Positions 16,038 to 24,043 are shown, numbered from the stretch's first letter. The stretch is 41,408 bases of DNA from an uncultured Holophagaceae bacterium (GCA_903843705.1 CAIMQW010000114.1:1-41408); one strand, 5' to 3'. The notes: generated by a model from the sequence alone, not told the origin. Numbers and translations are program-made.

Positions 16038-16592
16038 TTATCGGCGAACGTCGAGATCCACGACCTGCCGGGGGCCCTGCTCGCCCCGCTTCCGCGCCCG
16101 GGCGAAGGTCACGTAGACGGCCGGACCGGGCCGGGGGCTCCAGCCCACGGTCACTTTGCCGCTGAAGTCCCGGTTGATGTGCAGTCCGTGGTGCTCCATC
16201 AGGTCCGGCGTCAGCTCCGGCGTGGGGGCCAGGTCGCCCTGCCACTTGGCCGCGGCGGCCAGGAAGTCCGCTTCCGTGGGCCAGGTCTTGGCCAGCTCGG
16301 GGCTGCCGGCATAGAGGCCCCGGCAGCCCTCGGGGGTGCGCAGCTGCCCGACCACTGTCCGGAAGTCGTCCCAGTCCGGCTTCATCTTGTCGAGGGCGAA
16401 GCCCACGACTTTGTTCTTGAAGCCCTCTGGATCCTTCTGCAGCCGGTGGCGGACAAAGGCCGCCCCGCCCACGCAGGTGCCCATCAGGATCAGGAAGGCC
16501 ACGCCGCAGCCGAGGCCGATCTTGCCCCAGAGCGGCAGGCCGGTCTTGGCAGGGGCGCCCTGGCCGCTGTTGTCCCAGGAGGAGTCGACCAT
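16038..16592 (-). CDS. Single-pass membrane protein, unknown function
   Basis: 184 residues: a short polar N-terminus, one strong membrane helix ([20 protein letters not shown], near residues 25-45), then a soluble domain of about 135 residues with no family that I recognise. The C-terminal half has beta-rich stretches ([20 protein letters not shown]). The start has AGGA seven bases upstream. It lies nine bases beyond the PhoH-like gene and 59 bases before tyrS on the same strand, so it is likely co-transcribed. No catalytic motif is visible. Confidence 0.75.
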   Translation of the reverse strand: MVDSSWDNSGQGAPAKTGLPLWGKIGLGCGVAFLILMGTCVGGAAFVRHRLQKDPEGFKNKVVGFALDKMKPDWDDFRTVVGQLRTPEGCRGLYAGSPELAKTWPTEADFLAAAAKWQGDLAPTPELTPDLMEHHGLHINRDFSGKVTVGWSPRPGPAVYVTFARARKRGEQGPRQVVDLDVRR

Positions 16593-16601
16593 GGGGAGAT
16601 C

Positions 16602-17933
16602 CTAGAGAAGGTTGCTCGCCAGCTCGGCCAGCTTGCTGCGCTCGCCCTTCTGGAGGGTGACGTGGCCAGAGATGTCGAGGTGCTTGAAGTGTTCGGCCAG
16701 GAAGCTCAGGCCGTTGGTGCTGGCGTCCACATAGGGGTTGTCGATCTGGTGCGGGTCCCCGGTGAAGATCACCTTGGTGCCTTCACCGGCCCGGGTGAGG
16801 ATCGTCTTCACCTCGTGGGGCGTGAGGTTCTGGGCCTCGTCCACCACCAGGTACTGCTTGGGGATGCTGCGGCCGCGGATGTAGGTGAGGGGTTCAACGC
16901 TGAGATAGCCGGCCTCCTCCAGCTGGCCCGCGGTCATGGTGCTGCGGCGCCGGGCCTCGGTATTGGCGGCCACGATGAACTCGAGGTTGTCGTAGATGGG
17001 CTGCATGTAGGGCCGCAGCTTCTCGCTGATGTCACCCGGCAGGTAGCCCAGGTCCCGGCCCATGGGCATGACCGGCCGGCTCACCAGGATCTTGTCGTAG
17101 GCCTCATCATCCACCACCTGCTGCAGGCCCGCGGCGATGGCCAGCAGGGTCTTGCCGGTGCCGGCCTTGCCCAGCAGGGTGACGATCTGGACCGCGGGGT
17201 CCAGCAGCAGCTCCAGGGCGAACTGCTGCTCGCGGTTGCGGGGCTTGATGCCCCACGGGTAGGACTCCACGCGCTTCAAGGGCCGCAGGAGGCCCTCGGC
17301 GGACTGGAACCGGGCCAGGGCCGTGTGGTTGGGATTGGCCTTGTCCACCAGGGTCAGGAACTGGTTGGGGTAGAGGGCCAGCTCGGGGTCCCGCTTGAGG
17401 CCGCCATCGTAGAGCTGGTCCACTTGGGCCGAGTCCACTTCCCAGCTCTTGTGGCCGGTGTAGAGCTCGTCCATCTCCACCATGTCGGTGGTGTAGTCCT
17501 CGGCGTCCACGCCGATGGCATCGGCCTTGATGCGCAGGTTCGTGTCCTTGGTCACGAGGACCACTTTGTTCTTGGAGGTGTGCAGCAGCTCCCGGACGCA
17601 GGCCAGGATCTGATTGTCGGCCTTGTGCTTGTCCGCGGAGAGGATGCCCAGGTCCAGGTTGTGGGCGGCCACATCCACCTTCAGGGTTCCGCCGCCTTCC
17701 AGGGGCACGCCCCGGCTGAGGGTGCCACTGGTACGCAGCCGGTCCAGCAGGCGCGACACGGCGCGGGCGTTGCGGCCTACCTCGGTCTGGTCCTTCTTGA
17801 AGTGGTCGATCTCCTCGATGACCACGATGGGCAGCACCACATCGTGTTCCTGGAAGTGGAGGATCGAGTTCGGATCATGCAACAGGACATTCGTATCGAG
17901 GACGAAGACCTTCTTGCTGGATGGCGGTACCAA
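16602..17933 (-). CDS. PIN domain-PhoH ATPase fusion (PhoH2 type)
   Basis: About 443 residues. The N-terminal PIN-type nuclease domain (to about 150) has acidic residues in [22 protein letters not shown] and [15 protein letters not shown]. The C-terminal PhoH P-loop ATPase (about 230-443) has Walker [13 protein letters not shown] and Walker [15 protein letters not shown], then FTGDPHQID. PhoH2 proteins are described as sequence-specific RNA helicase-nucleases, in some hosts paired with a small antitoxin (PhoAT). No such partner ORF precedes it here. The start is a TTG at 17933 with GGAGG five bases upstream, which decides it. It is divergent from the prolyl oligopeptidase gene. Confidence 0.9.
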   Translation of the reverse strand: MVPPSSKKVFVLDTNVLLHDPNSILHFQEHDVVLPIVVIEEIDHFKKDQTEVGRNARAVSRLLDRLRTSGTLSRGVPLEGGGTLKVDVAAHNLDLGILSADKHKADNQILACVRELLHTSKNKVVLVTKDTNLRIKADAIGVDAEDYTTDMVEMDELYTGHKSWEVDSAQVDQLYDGGLKRDPELALYPNQFLTLVDKANPNHTALARFQSAEGLLRPLKRVESYPWGIKPRNREQQFALELLLDPAVQIVTLLGKAGTGKTLLAIAAGLQQVVDDEAYDKILVSRPVMPMGRDLGYLPGDISEKLRPYMQPIYDNLEFIVAANTEARRRSTMTAGQLEEAGYLSVEPLTYIRGRSIPKQYLVVDEAQNLTPHEVKTILTRAGEGTKVIFTGDPHQIDNPYVDASTNGLSFLAEHFKHLDISGHVTLQKGERSKLAELASNLL

Positions 17934-18041
17934 AGAAACCTCCAGGACGTGCCGAGCCTACCACCAAGGCCCCAAGCTTGCACGGCTGGGATTCCACCGC
18001 AGATCGGTGGGAGAATGGCCGTTTCCCTGGAGACCGCAGAT

Positions 18042-20168
18042 ATGAAGATCCTTCCCATGGCACTCGCCCTCGCCGGCACCGTCCTTTCGGCCACGGCCCC
18101 CCTGGCCTATCCACCGACCCGTCGGGCGGAGGTGGTGGAGGACTACTTCGGGACCAAGGTGGCGGACCCCTACCGCTGGCTGGAGGACGACAACTCGGCC
18201 GAGACCAAGGCTTGGGTGGAGGCCCAGAACAAGGTGACCTACGCCTACCTGGAGCAGATCCCCGAGCGGGAGAAGCTGCGCGCGCGCCTCACCAAGCTGC
18301 AGAACTTCGAGCGGTTCGGGGTGCCCCAGCAGCAGGGCGGCCGGACCTTCTACACCCACAACAGCGGCCTGCAGAACCAGGCCGTGCTCCTCGTCGTCGG
18401 GGCGGGCGACCCAAGCCCGCGCGTGCTGCTGGACCCGAACGCCCTCAGCAAGGACGGCACCGTAGCTCTGTCGGGCACGAGCCTTTCGGAGGACGGTCGC
18501 CTGCTGGCCTACTCCGTGTCCACGGCCGGGTCCGACTGGCAGACCTGGAAGGTGCGTGACGTGGTCACCGGCAAGGACCTGGGCGATGAGATCCGCTGGT
18601 CCAAGTTCAGCGGGGCCGCCTGGAAGAAGGACGGCTCCGGGTTCTTCTACAGCCGCTACGACGCCCCCAAGGAGGGCGGCGCCCTCACCGGCGTCAACAA
18701 GTTCCCCAAGGTCTGCTTCCACAAGGTGGGCACCGCCCAGGACCAGGACGCCCTGGTCTACGAGCGCAAGGACCAGCCGGACTGGGGCTTCCGCTCCGGG
18801 GTCACCGAGGACGGCGCCTGGCTGGTCATCTCCCAGAGCGAGGGCACGGACCGGAACAACCGCGTCTACCTCAAGGACCTGACCAAGTCCGACGCGCCCG
18901 TGCAGCCCTTCCTGGACGCCTTCGATGCCCAGTACTCAGTGGTGGGCAATGACGGCGACCTCTTCTATATCAAGACCAACAAGGATGCTCCCCGCAGCCG
19001 CCTGGTGGCCATCCCCTTCGGCCCCAAGCAGGCATGGCGGGAGCTCATCCCCGAGGCCAAGGGCCACGAGGTCCTCTCTGCCGTGAGCCTGGTGGGCAAT
19101 ACCTTCGTGGCCACCTGGATGAAGGACGCCCACTCAGCAGTGACCTTCCATGGGATGGACGGCAAGCTCCGCGGCAACCTGGCGCTGCCCACCCTGGGCA
19201 CCGCGGACGGCTTCCACGGCAAGCGCGGGGACCTGGAGACCTTCTACTCCTTCACTTCCTTCGCCCAGCCCGCTGCCATCTACCGCCTCGACCTCAAGAC
19301 CCGCAAGAGCTCGGTGTTCCGGGCCCCCAAGGTGGACTTCGATCCGGCGGCCTACACCGTGAAGCAGATCTTCTACCCCAGCAAGGACGGCACGAAGATC
19401 CCCATGTTCCTGGTCCACAAGAAGGGCCTCAAGCTCACGGGCCAGAACCCGACCTTCCTCTACGGCTACGGCGGCTTCAACGTCTCCCTCACGCCCAGTT
19501 TCTCGGTGTCCCGGGTGGTCTGGCTGGAGATGGGTGGGGTCTTTGCCCTGGCCAACCTGCGCGGGGGCGGCGAGTACGGCAAGACCTGGCACGACGCGGG
19601 TCGCCTGGACAAGAAGCAGAACGTCTTCGATGACTTCATCGCCGCCGCCGAGTGGCTTATCGCGAACAAGTACACCTCCACGCCGAAGCTGGCCATCAAC
19701 GGCGGTTCCAACGGCGGCCTGCTGGTGGGCGCCTGCCTGGCCCAGCGGCCCGACCTCTTCGGTGCCGCCGTGCCCGAAGTGGGTGTCATGGACATGCTGC
19801 GTTACCACAAGTTCACCATCGGCTGGGCCTGGAAGAGCGACTACCTGGTGTCCGACACCAAGGGCGGCTTCGAAGGCTTGATGAAGTTCTCCCCGCTGCA
19901 CACCCTCAAGCCCGGCACCAACTTCCCGCCGACCCTGATCACCACCGGGGACCACGATGATCGGGTGGTCCCCGCTCACAGCCACAAGTTCACGGCCACC
20001 CTGCAGACCGCCCAGGCCGGCCCCTCGCCCGTCCTGACCCGCATCGAGACCAACGCCGGCCACGGCGCCGGCAAGCCCACCGCCAAGCAGATTGCCGAGC
20101 GGGCGGATGTCTTCGCCTTCCTGGTGAAGAGCCTCGGCATGCAGCTCCCTGCGGGCTTCGGCCGGTAG
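18042..20168 (+). CDS. Secreted prolyl oligopeptidase, S9A family
   Basis: Serine peptidase that cuts after proline in peptides. 708 residues with a signal peptide (MKILPMALALAGTVLSA) indicating export. An N-terminal seven-bladed propeller region (DPYRWLEDDNSAETKAWV onward) is followed by an alpha/beta hydrolase domain. Its triad is Ser556 in NGGSNGGLL, Asp in GDHDDRVVP (about 639-640) and His674 in NAGHGAGKP. GGAGA lies eight bases before ATG 18042. An ATG at 18015 would add nine residues ahead of the signal. The much longer upstream frame is a shadow of the PhoH gene. Confidence 0.95.
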   Translation: MKILPMALALAGTVLSATAPLAYPPTRRAEVVEDYFGTKVADPYRWLEDDNSAETKAWVEAQNKVTYAYLEQIPEREKLRARLTKLQNFERFGVPQQQGGRTFYTHNSGLQNQAVLLVVGAGDPSPRVLLDPNALSKDGTVALSGTSLSEDGRLLAYSVSTAGSDWQTWKVRDVVTGKDLGDEIRWSKFSGAAWKKDGSGFFYSRYDAPKEGGALTGVNKFPKVCFHKVGTAQDQDALVYERKDQPDWGFRSGVTEDGAWLVISQSEGTDRNNRVYLKDLTKSDAPVQPFLDAFDAQYSVVGNDGDLFYIKTNKDAPRSRLVAIPFGPKQAWRELIPEAKGHEVLSAVSLVGNTFVATWMKDAHSAVTFHGMDGKLRGNLALPTLGTADGFHGKRGDLETFYSFTSFAQPAAIYRLDLKTRKSSVFRAPKVDFDPAAYTVKQIFYPSKDGTKIPMFLVHKKGLKLTGQNPTFLYGYGGFNVSLTPSFSVSRVVWLEMGGVFALANLRGGGEYGKTWHDAGRLDKKQNVFDDFIAAAEWLIANKYTSTPKLAINGGSNGGLLVGACLAQRPDLFGAAVPEVGVMDMLRYHKFTIGWAWKSDYLVSDTKGGFEGLMKFSPLHTLKPGTNFPPTLITTGDHDDRVVPAHSHKFTATLQTAQAGPSPVLTRIETNAGHGAGKPTAKQIAERADVFAFLVKSLGMQLPAGFGR

Positions 20169-20208
20169 TTGCCATCAGCCGCCCCCCCGGGCAAACTGGA
20201 TAGTGAGC

Positions 20209-20284
20209 GCCAACTTAGCTCAGTTGGTAGAGCAGCTGATTCGTAATCAGCAGGTCGCAGGTTCGAATCCTGTAGTTGGCTCCA
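20209..20284 (+). tRNA. tRNA-Thr (anticodon CGT)
   Basis: Complete cloverleaf: acceptor GCCAACT pairs with AGTTGGC, D-stem GCTC/GAGC, anticodon stem GCTGA/TCAGC with loop TTCGTAA (anticodon CGT, codon ACG), and T-arm GCAGG-TTCGAAT-CCTGT. Discriminator T is followed by an encoded CCA at 20282-20284. It lies 40 bases after the peptidase gene and ends just before a strong terminator. Its 3' end is duplicated downstream, as at integration sites. Confidence 0.97.
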
Positions 20285-20348
20285 GTGAAAAGGCCCCCGT
20301 TCGCGGGGGCCTTTTTACTGGAGAAAAGCTGGGGATTCGAACCTGCGA
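20255..20348. repeat. Imperfect palindrome containing an inverted copy of the tRNA-Thr T-arm
   Basis: Centred at 20301.5, in the terminator loop. The outer arms are 16 identical bases: TCGCAGGTTCGAATCC at 20255-20270 and its reverse complement at 20333-20348. Between these and the terminator stem the arms match again for CTCCAGT/ACTGGAG. The acceptor-stem part has diverged. The right arm is not a functional tRNA. Confidence 0.8.
20288..20317 (+). terminator. Intrinsic terminator after tRNA-Thr
   Basis: A nine-pair stem, AGGCCCCCG (20291-20299) with CGGGGGCCT (20304-20312), closes a TTCG tetraloop. It is flanked by A's on one side and T's on the other, so it can work in both directions. It forms the exact centre of a larger imperfect palindrome made from the tRNA 3' end. 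Confidence 0.93.
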
Positions 20349-20361
20349 GTGGACTGCCCGA

Positions 20362-20414
20362 GGCGTGCCTAGATGGCACGCCGAAGCAGGCCGGCGACTG
20401 GCGAAGCCAGACGC
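20362..20414. repeat. Two consecutive hairpins before the second tRNA 3'-end copy
   Basis: A perfect eight-base stem GGCGTGCC/GGCACGCC (20362-20369 with 20375-20382, loop TAGAT) is followed by GCGACTGGC-GAA-GCCAGACGC (20394-20414, one mismatched pair). The second hairpin directly abuts the tRNA-derived direct repeat that begins at 20415. They could be integrase-binding dyads or remnants, and nothing decides this. Confidence 0.5.
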
Positions 20415-20441
20415 GGTTCGAATCCTGTAGTTGGCTCCAGT
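20415..20441 (+). repeat. 27-bp direct repeat of the tRNA-Thr 3' end (att-like)
   Basis: Identical for 27 bases to 20260-20286, which covers the T-arm, the acceptor 3' strand and CCA of the tRNA-Thr gene. Direct repeats of a tRNA 3' end are the usual mark left by tyrosine-integrase elements (attL/attR). Only about 128 bases separate the copies. They therefore flank a scar or a nested insertion rather than a whole element. A decayed integrase lies about 3 kb away. Confidence 0.7.
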
Positions 20442-20455
20442 AATTGCAACACTTA

Positions 20456-20482
20456 GACCACCCTTGCTTGGTGGCCTTTTTT
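20456..20482 (+). terminator. Weak terminator-like hairpin
   Basis: A five-pair stem CCACC/GGTGG with a loop near CTTGCT is followed by CC and six T's. It may be an original terminator displaced by insertion of the segment between the two tRNA 3'-end copies. Confidence 0.45.
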
Positions 20483-21148
20483 ATCGCTGTCACACCCTTG
20501 TCCCACTCTGGCGAAAACCCAGTGCCGAATCGTCAAGATGGGACCTGTTAGCTATCCCTGTTCTGGCGTCAGCCAGCTCGCATAGAGGATCGAGCTTCAC
20601 CCCCCCTGATAGGCTGACCATCCCTTCCAAGGTCGCGCAGAGAGGAGTCCTCTCATGCTCCCCCGTAGAGCAAAGCGCCCCTCGGTCGCGAAGTTCAGTG
20701 GGCTCTAGGTAATGATCCAGGCGGTTGTCCCAATCCTTGCCGCCCATGGCAGCTACCGAAGTTCAACTGCCCCGTGGGTCGCTGAGGCCACCTTGTCCAT
20801 GAAGGTCGCCCGTGGGTGCGGCTGGAGTCTCCTGGACGCCCCTGAGGCATACCTAGAGCCCTTGCTGGCGCACCGAGGCTGGGCCCGGGAGGTTGAGGAG
20901 TTGGTGATCACACGGCCGGGATGGGTGGAGCCCGCGTCGGTTGCCCGGAGTACTCAATGGGGATGTCAGAGCGGGACCGGGCAAGCCCGAAGGACCAGTC
21001 GTTGGCTTTGTGGTGGCCTAGAGCACAAAGGAAGCGGGGACGGCAACCTACAAATATGCAAATAATTAAATTAATGCCCCTTTTTTCATATTGCAATTCT
21101 TTCTTCAGTTACTAAAGTATCACTATGCATCAAGTACACTACGTGATT
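20483..21148. other. Stretch without a recognisable gene
   Basis: About 670 bases. Open frames occur on both strands (for example plus 20712-21065 and minus 20490-20747). Their products show no family, no plausible ribosome site and no domain-like composition, so I do not call them. The right end (from about 21,050) becomes AT-rich. It may be decayed mobile DNA. Confidence 0.5.
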
Positions 21149-21276
21149 TGCCCCGACTTCGTTCAATGCCTCGGAGCAGGCGGGGGGGGTCGCTTCCTAG
21201 GTCAGGCCGCACCTTCGAGTGTCAATCAGTGCGGTGCAAACCATTAGCATTCACCCCATCTCGCCAGGAGGTTTCA

Positions 21277-21675
21277 ATGGTGAAATCGATAGCAGTGGTT
21301 GTCGGCAGCTACCTTCTCTCCATTCTCCTGGTAATGGCATCTGATCCTCTACTTTCCCTTCTCTTTCCTGGGAATTTTATTCATGGTCAGATTCCAACCA
21401 ATGCCCCGCTGGTAATGAGTACAGTATTGTTCGTTTGTATTTCCATTCTCTGCGCATGGCTGTGTGCCCATTTTGCGCCAGCTAATCAATCCAGGCACAT
21501 TCTGTGGTTTTTCATCCTTGGTGAGATCCTCGGCATTGCTTCAGTGGTTCCGAATTGGGGTAAGGGTTGGCCGCACTGGTACTGGCTTTCTTGGCTGATT
21601 TCGTGGCCATTTAGTTGCTGGCTTGGACTTGCGCTCGCAAAACGGAAAGCCCATCTAGGCTCCAGTCCGGCCTAA
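21277..21675 (+). CDS. Small multi-pass membrane protein, cassette-like
   Basis: 132 residues from ATG 21277, chosen because AGGAGG lies five bases upstream (21266-21271). A longer frame from 21091 has no ribosome site. Four membrane segments can be read, starting SIAVVVGSYLLSILLVMA, then VMSTVLFVCISILCAWLCA, ILWFFILGEILGIASVV and a Trp-rich WYWLSWLISWPFSCWLGLA. No family is recognised. Codon use is visibly lower in GC than the host genes. The stop TAA lies inside the GCCTAAT that opens the following attC-like site, an arrangement often seen in integron gene cassettes. Confidence 0.75.
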   Translation: MVKSIAVVVGSYLLSILLVMASDPLLSLLFPGNFIHGQIPTNAPLVMSTVLFVCISILCAWLCAHFAPANQSRHILWFFILGEILGIASVVPNWGKGWPHWYWLSWLISWPFSCWLGLALAKRKAHLGSSPA

Positions 21676-21793
21676 TCCTCCGCTCAACTCGGAACCGGCC
21701 TGCACTGTCTTCCGCTCTTTCTCTTCAATCCGCTTCCTCGGTTCCGCTTATTGCCTCAGTGAAGGCGGGTCTAGTTACCTTCTTTCGTTAGGC
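21670..21793. other. attC-like recombination site A
   Basis: The site opens with GCCTAAT (21670-21676) and closes with GTTAGGC (21787-21793). These pair along all seven positions, counting one wobble, and match the RYYYAAC/GTTRRRY core rule of integron attC except for one base. Inside are GCTCAA (21682-21687) and an internal pair CGGAACCG/CGGTTCCG (21690-21697 with 21739-21746). The length of 124 bases is within the range of long attC sites, but the 3' half is longer than the 5' half. No integron integrase is in the window. Confidence 0.5.
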
Positions 21794-21833
21794 GTTTAGT
21801 AACCCGCACAGACCCATCTTCATCGGAGTCGCC

Positions 21834-22319
21834 ATGAGGACAAACGAAGTCGGAATCCAGCCACCACAGGCATTGCTTGTCCAATTGCTCGTCATTCTCG
21901 CCCAGTGGGGTTTCGGGGTCTGGCTGCTACCGGTCCTGCACATGGTTCATTCCACAGTTCCCCTTCGTTGGACTGCGTTCATTGTTTGCATTGCGGTATT
22001 CCTTTTAAGCAAAAAATGGATGGTCAAGTTCTTCGCAAAACACAACGCAAACCCAATGTTCAAAGACCAGGCAAAAGAACTGATCACTGAGTTCCCATTC
22101 TCTGTTGCGCGCAACCCCTTTTACCTTCTTGATTTTATGCCCTTTCTTGGGCTCACGATAATTCTTGGTACACTCGATCCTATCCTCCTACATTTCCCTC
22201 TCTTTTTCCTCTTCTTGAACTTCTACATCGTTCCTGCCGAAGAAAAACGCCTCCAGATTGCCCATGGTTCAGCCTACGAAGCCTATAAATCCCGTGTTAA
22301 ACGTTGGGGCTTGTTCTAA
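21834..22319 (+). CDS. Isoprenylcysteine carboxyl methyltransferase-like membrane protein, cassette-like
   Basis: 161 residues with several membrane helices (for example LLVQLLVILAQWGFGVWLLP and FLGLTIILG). The C-terminal signature of the ICMT/phospholipid methyltransferase superfamily is present: VARNPFYLLDF, then VPAEEKRLQ and YEAYKSRVKRW. Such bacterial proteins probably methylate a lipid or small molecule with SAM, but the substrate is unknown. GGAG lies five bases before ATG 21834. Composition is lower in GC than the host. It starts about 40 bases after GTTAGGC of attC-like site A and ends about 30 bases before GCCTAAC of site B, as expected for one gene cassette. Confidence 0.8.
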   Translation: MRTNEVGIQPPQALLVQLLVILAQWGFGVWLLPVLHMVHSTVPLRWTAFIVCIAVFLLSKKWMVKFFAKHNANPMFKDQAKELITEFPFSVARNPFYLLDFMPFLGLTIILGTLDPILLHFPLFFLFLNFYIVPAEEKRLQIAHGSAYEAYKSRVKRWGLF

Positions 22320-22350
22320 TCCCTTCAACCCGAGGAACGCCTCCCTACAC

Positions 22351-22400
22351 GCCTAACCCTCTGCTCAAGTCGGACTCCGCCTGCATTGCCTGCTTCGGCC
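22351..22400. other. attC-like half site B (5' half only)
   Basis: GCCTAAC (22351-22357), five bases, GCTCAA (22363-22368), two bases, CGGA (22371-22374): the same order and spacing as in site A. I cannot find the matching 3' half with a GTTRRRY core before the next gene, so the site looks cut off by a later rearrangement. Bases 22401-22474 hold nothing else that I recognise. Confidence 0.4.
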
Positions 22401-22474
22401 TGATTGGCCGGGTTCGGCCAGGACCGCTCCAGTCCTGCCCTCTGATGCTCAGCCCGCTGCAGGGTGTGGAGGTT

Positions 22475-23179
22475 TCAGAGCGTGCCGCCCGTCAGTGTGA
22501 ATGAATCCAACGCCGTATATCCGGTTCCACCGACGGTGGTGACCTGACCTAATGCGGAAGCCTCAGCTACTGAACCTGTAATCCGAGTGATCACCTGAAA
22601 CGAGCAGGTCGGACAGTTGAGGATGGTGATCGCGTCAGGGGCGCTCAGGGTCCAGGTGATGTCGACCGGCGGGCCGGCCACATCGTTCATCGATGAACCG
22701 GTGGTCGAGCGCCCAGTCCCATCCGCATAGATGGCAAACGCGTGATTCCGGGAACTGCCATCAACCCAATAGGTGGTCGTCGTCGCCCGCGTTTGTCCAT
22801 TGATCAGCAGGGTCGCCGGCTGGGCTGGACGGGTGACGACGATGCTCGCCTTGGCCAGTCCTCCACCCGACCCTGTGGCATCCGCGGTTGCGATGATTAG
22901 GTTGTCACCCGCTGCGAGCCCCGAGACTTGGGCGGACCATGTGCCGTTTCCCTGGAACCAGTGAACGCTGCCCTCGGTTGTGGACCCGGTCGAGGTGTCG
23001 CTCACATGTACAAAACTGGCGCCGGAAACGGTGCCTCCAATCACGACGGAGGTTCCGGTCGTGTGCCAACTGCCGGTTGCGGTTGGGTCCTCAATGGTGA
23101 TCGATAGCTTGGATTTACTACCGCCACCACAAGCTGCCAAAAGAATGAAAGCCGAGAGAATGGCCAGTCTCCTAACTAT
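22475..23179 (-). CDS. Secreted lipoprotein with Ig-like domain; start codon appears to be ATA
   Basis: The usual start codons allow only a TTG at 23140, which begins inside the lipobox. Reading the frame upstream gives VRRLAILSAFILLAAC, a textbook lipoprotein signal, preceded by ATA (23177-23179) with GGAGG four bases before it. An ATG-to-ATA change is therefore likely, giving either weak initiation or a silenced gene. The mature part (GGGSKSKLS onward) is Thr/Ser-rich with one bacterial Ig-like repeat (about 30-110: VVIGGTVSGASFVHVS to NLIIATADATG). A second beta-rich domain contains CPTC. Function is unknown, perhaps surface display. Confidence 0.6.
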   Translation of the reverse strand: MVRRLAILSAFILLAACGGGSKSKLSITIEDPTATGSWHTTGTSVVIGGTVSGASFVHVSDTSTGSTTEGSVHWFQGNGTWSAQVSGLAAGDNLIIATADATGSGGGLAKASIVVTRPAQPATLLINGQTRATTTTYWVDGSSRNHAFAIYADGTGRSTTGSSMNDVAGPPVDITWTLSAPDAITILNCPTCSFQVITRITGSVAEASALGQVTTVGGTGYTALDSFTLTGGTL

Positions 23180-23394
23180 AAAGCCTCCATTGATCTATTG
23201 AAAGTTGCTGGCGATGTTAATCCCACTCCTAATTCACAAGGCTGGTTCTGTCTTGTGGCGTAGCTGTATTGTGACGAATGGCACTCAAAAATATCTTAAA
23301 TTTCATAACCGTTTCCATCTAGAAGAAGGGCCATCCCCGAGGATGAACCCTCTATACACCCAGGCCTTGCCTGCATCGCCTCCCGCGAAATCGC
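23180..23394. other. Intergenic stretch, no gene seen
   Basis: About 215 bases between the lipoprotein start and the integrase remnant, AT-richer than the host average. It should contain the lipoprotein promoter, but no convincing -35/-10 pair could be placed. No repeat or attC-like core was found. Confidence 0.4.
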
Positions 23395-24039
23395 CTAGGC
23401 ACTGTGAGTGGCTCGCTTGGCCTTGGCCGCCTTCGCTTCCTCGGCTCCTTCGTCAGATCCGCCGCGCCCCAGGGCAGGGCTATCCACGAGGTATTTGCCG
23501 GCGCCCCGGTCCTTCTTCCTACCACCGATCAATTCGGATTTCCTCGTGCCCGTGAGCAGGTACAGAGGGAAGGCCGCCAGGGCGTGAGCATCCATGACCG
23601 CCAGGGGATCCTTGGGCGGTTCCTGGCCTGCGGCTGTGAGTTCTAGGTGCCGCAGGGCTATGCCCAGGACTATCACTGCCCGGTATGTCAGGAGCCTATC
23701 CTTCTTCGTTTCAGCGGCCTGGGTGCGATTTGCCATGACGCCCATCGGAGTGTCCTTGCGGATCTGCGCCAGCAGGCGGCCATATTCCCGCCGGGTTCGG
23801 GGGTTGAGCGAGGGACGGTTTTCGGTTCGGAATTGTTCGGCCAGGTCCTTGATCGGCTTGGCTGCCTGTTTGGCCTTTTTCTTCGCTGCTGGATCGTTGC
23901 CGTCGCCGAGGTCGCCAACCGGGTCAAAGCCCTTCCCTGTCCAAGCACCCGGCGTAGCCGAGTGCAGTGCGCTCCCCCTCGGGCTTTCTAATGGAATGCC
24001 CCACTGCGCTCCGATAGGTTGCAGTAGGACAGAGGAGCG
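23395..24039 (-). pseudogene. Decayed tyrosine recombinase (P4-type integrase)
   Basis: A frame open for about 215 codons with no start codon at its upstream end (a TGA stands at 24040-24042). The upstream part reads GNDPAAKKKAKQAAKPIKDL, then AEQF, and PSLNPRTRREYGRLLAQI: the linker and core-binding region of P4-like integrases. Near the end is LYLLTGTRKSELIGG, the catalytic box I with its Arg. The distance between these parts is too short, and boxes II/III with the Tyr nucleophile are missing, replaced by a Lys/Ala-rich tail. I infer an internal deletion and loss of both ends. Its presence fits the tRNA-Thr 3'-end duplications 3 kb to the left. Confidence 0.65.
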
Positions 24040-24043
24040 TCAC

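Noticed and set aside
16179..18041. N-terminal extension of the prolyl oligopeptidase frame
   Set aside because: Antisense to the PhoH gene and the small membrane protein; the signal peptide and ribosome site place the start at 18042.
20349..20438. Second functional tRNA ending at the 27-bp repeat
   Set aside because: The sequence before the copied T-arm does not supply a matching acceptor 5' strand or a normal D- and anticodon arm.
20712..21065. 117-codon frame in the spacer after tRNA-Thr
   Set aside because: No ribosome site, no family and biased composition. Left as uncertain spacer rather than a gene.
22304..22504. 66-codon frame after the methyltransferase-like gene
   Set aside because: Starts inside the end of the previous gene and runs across attC-like site B into the antisense of the lipoprotein; no support.
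23594..24043. N-terminal extension of the 24044 lipoprotein
   Set aside because: Overlaps the integrase remnant on the other strand; the lipobox signal and ribosome site fix the start at 24044.
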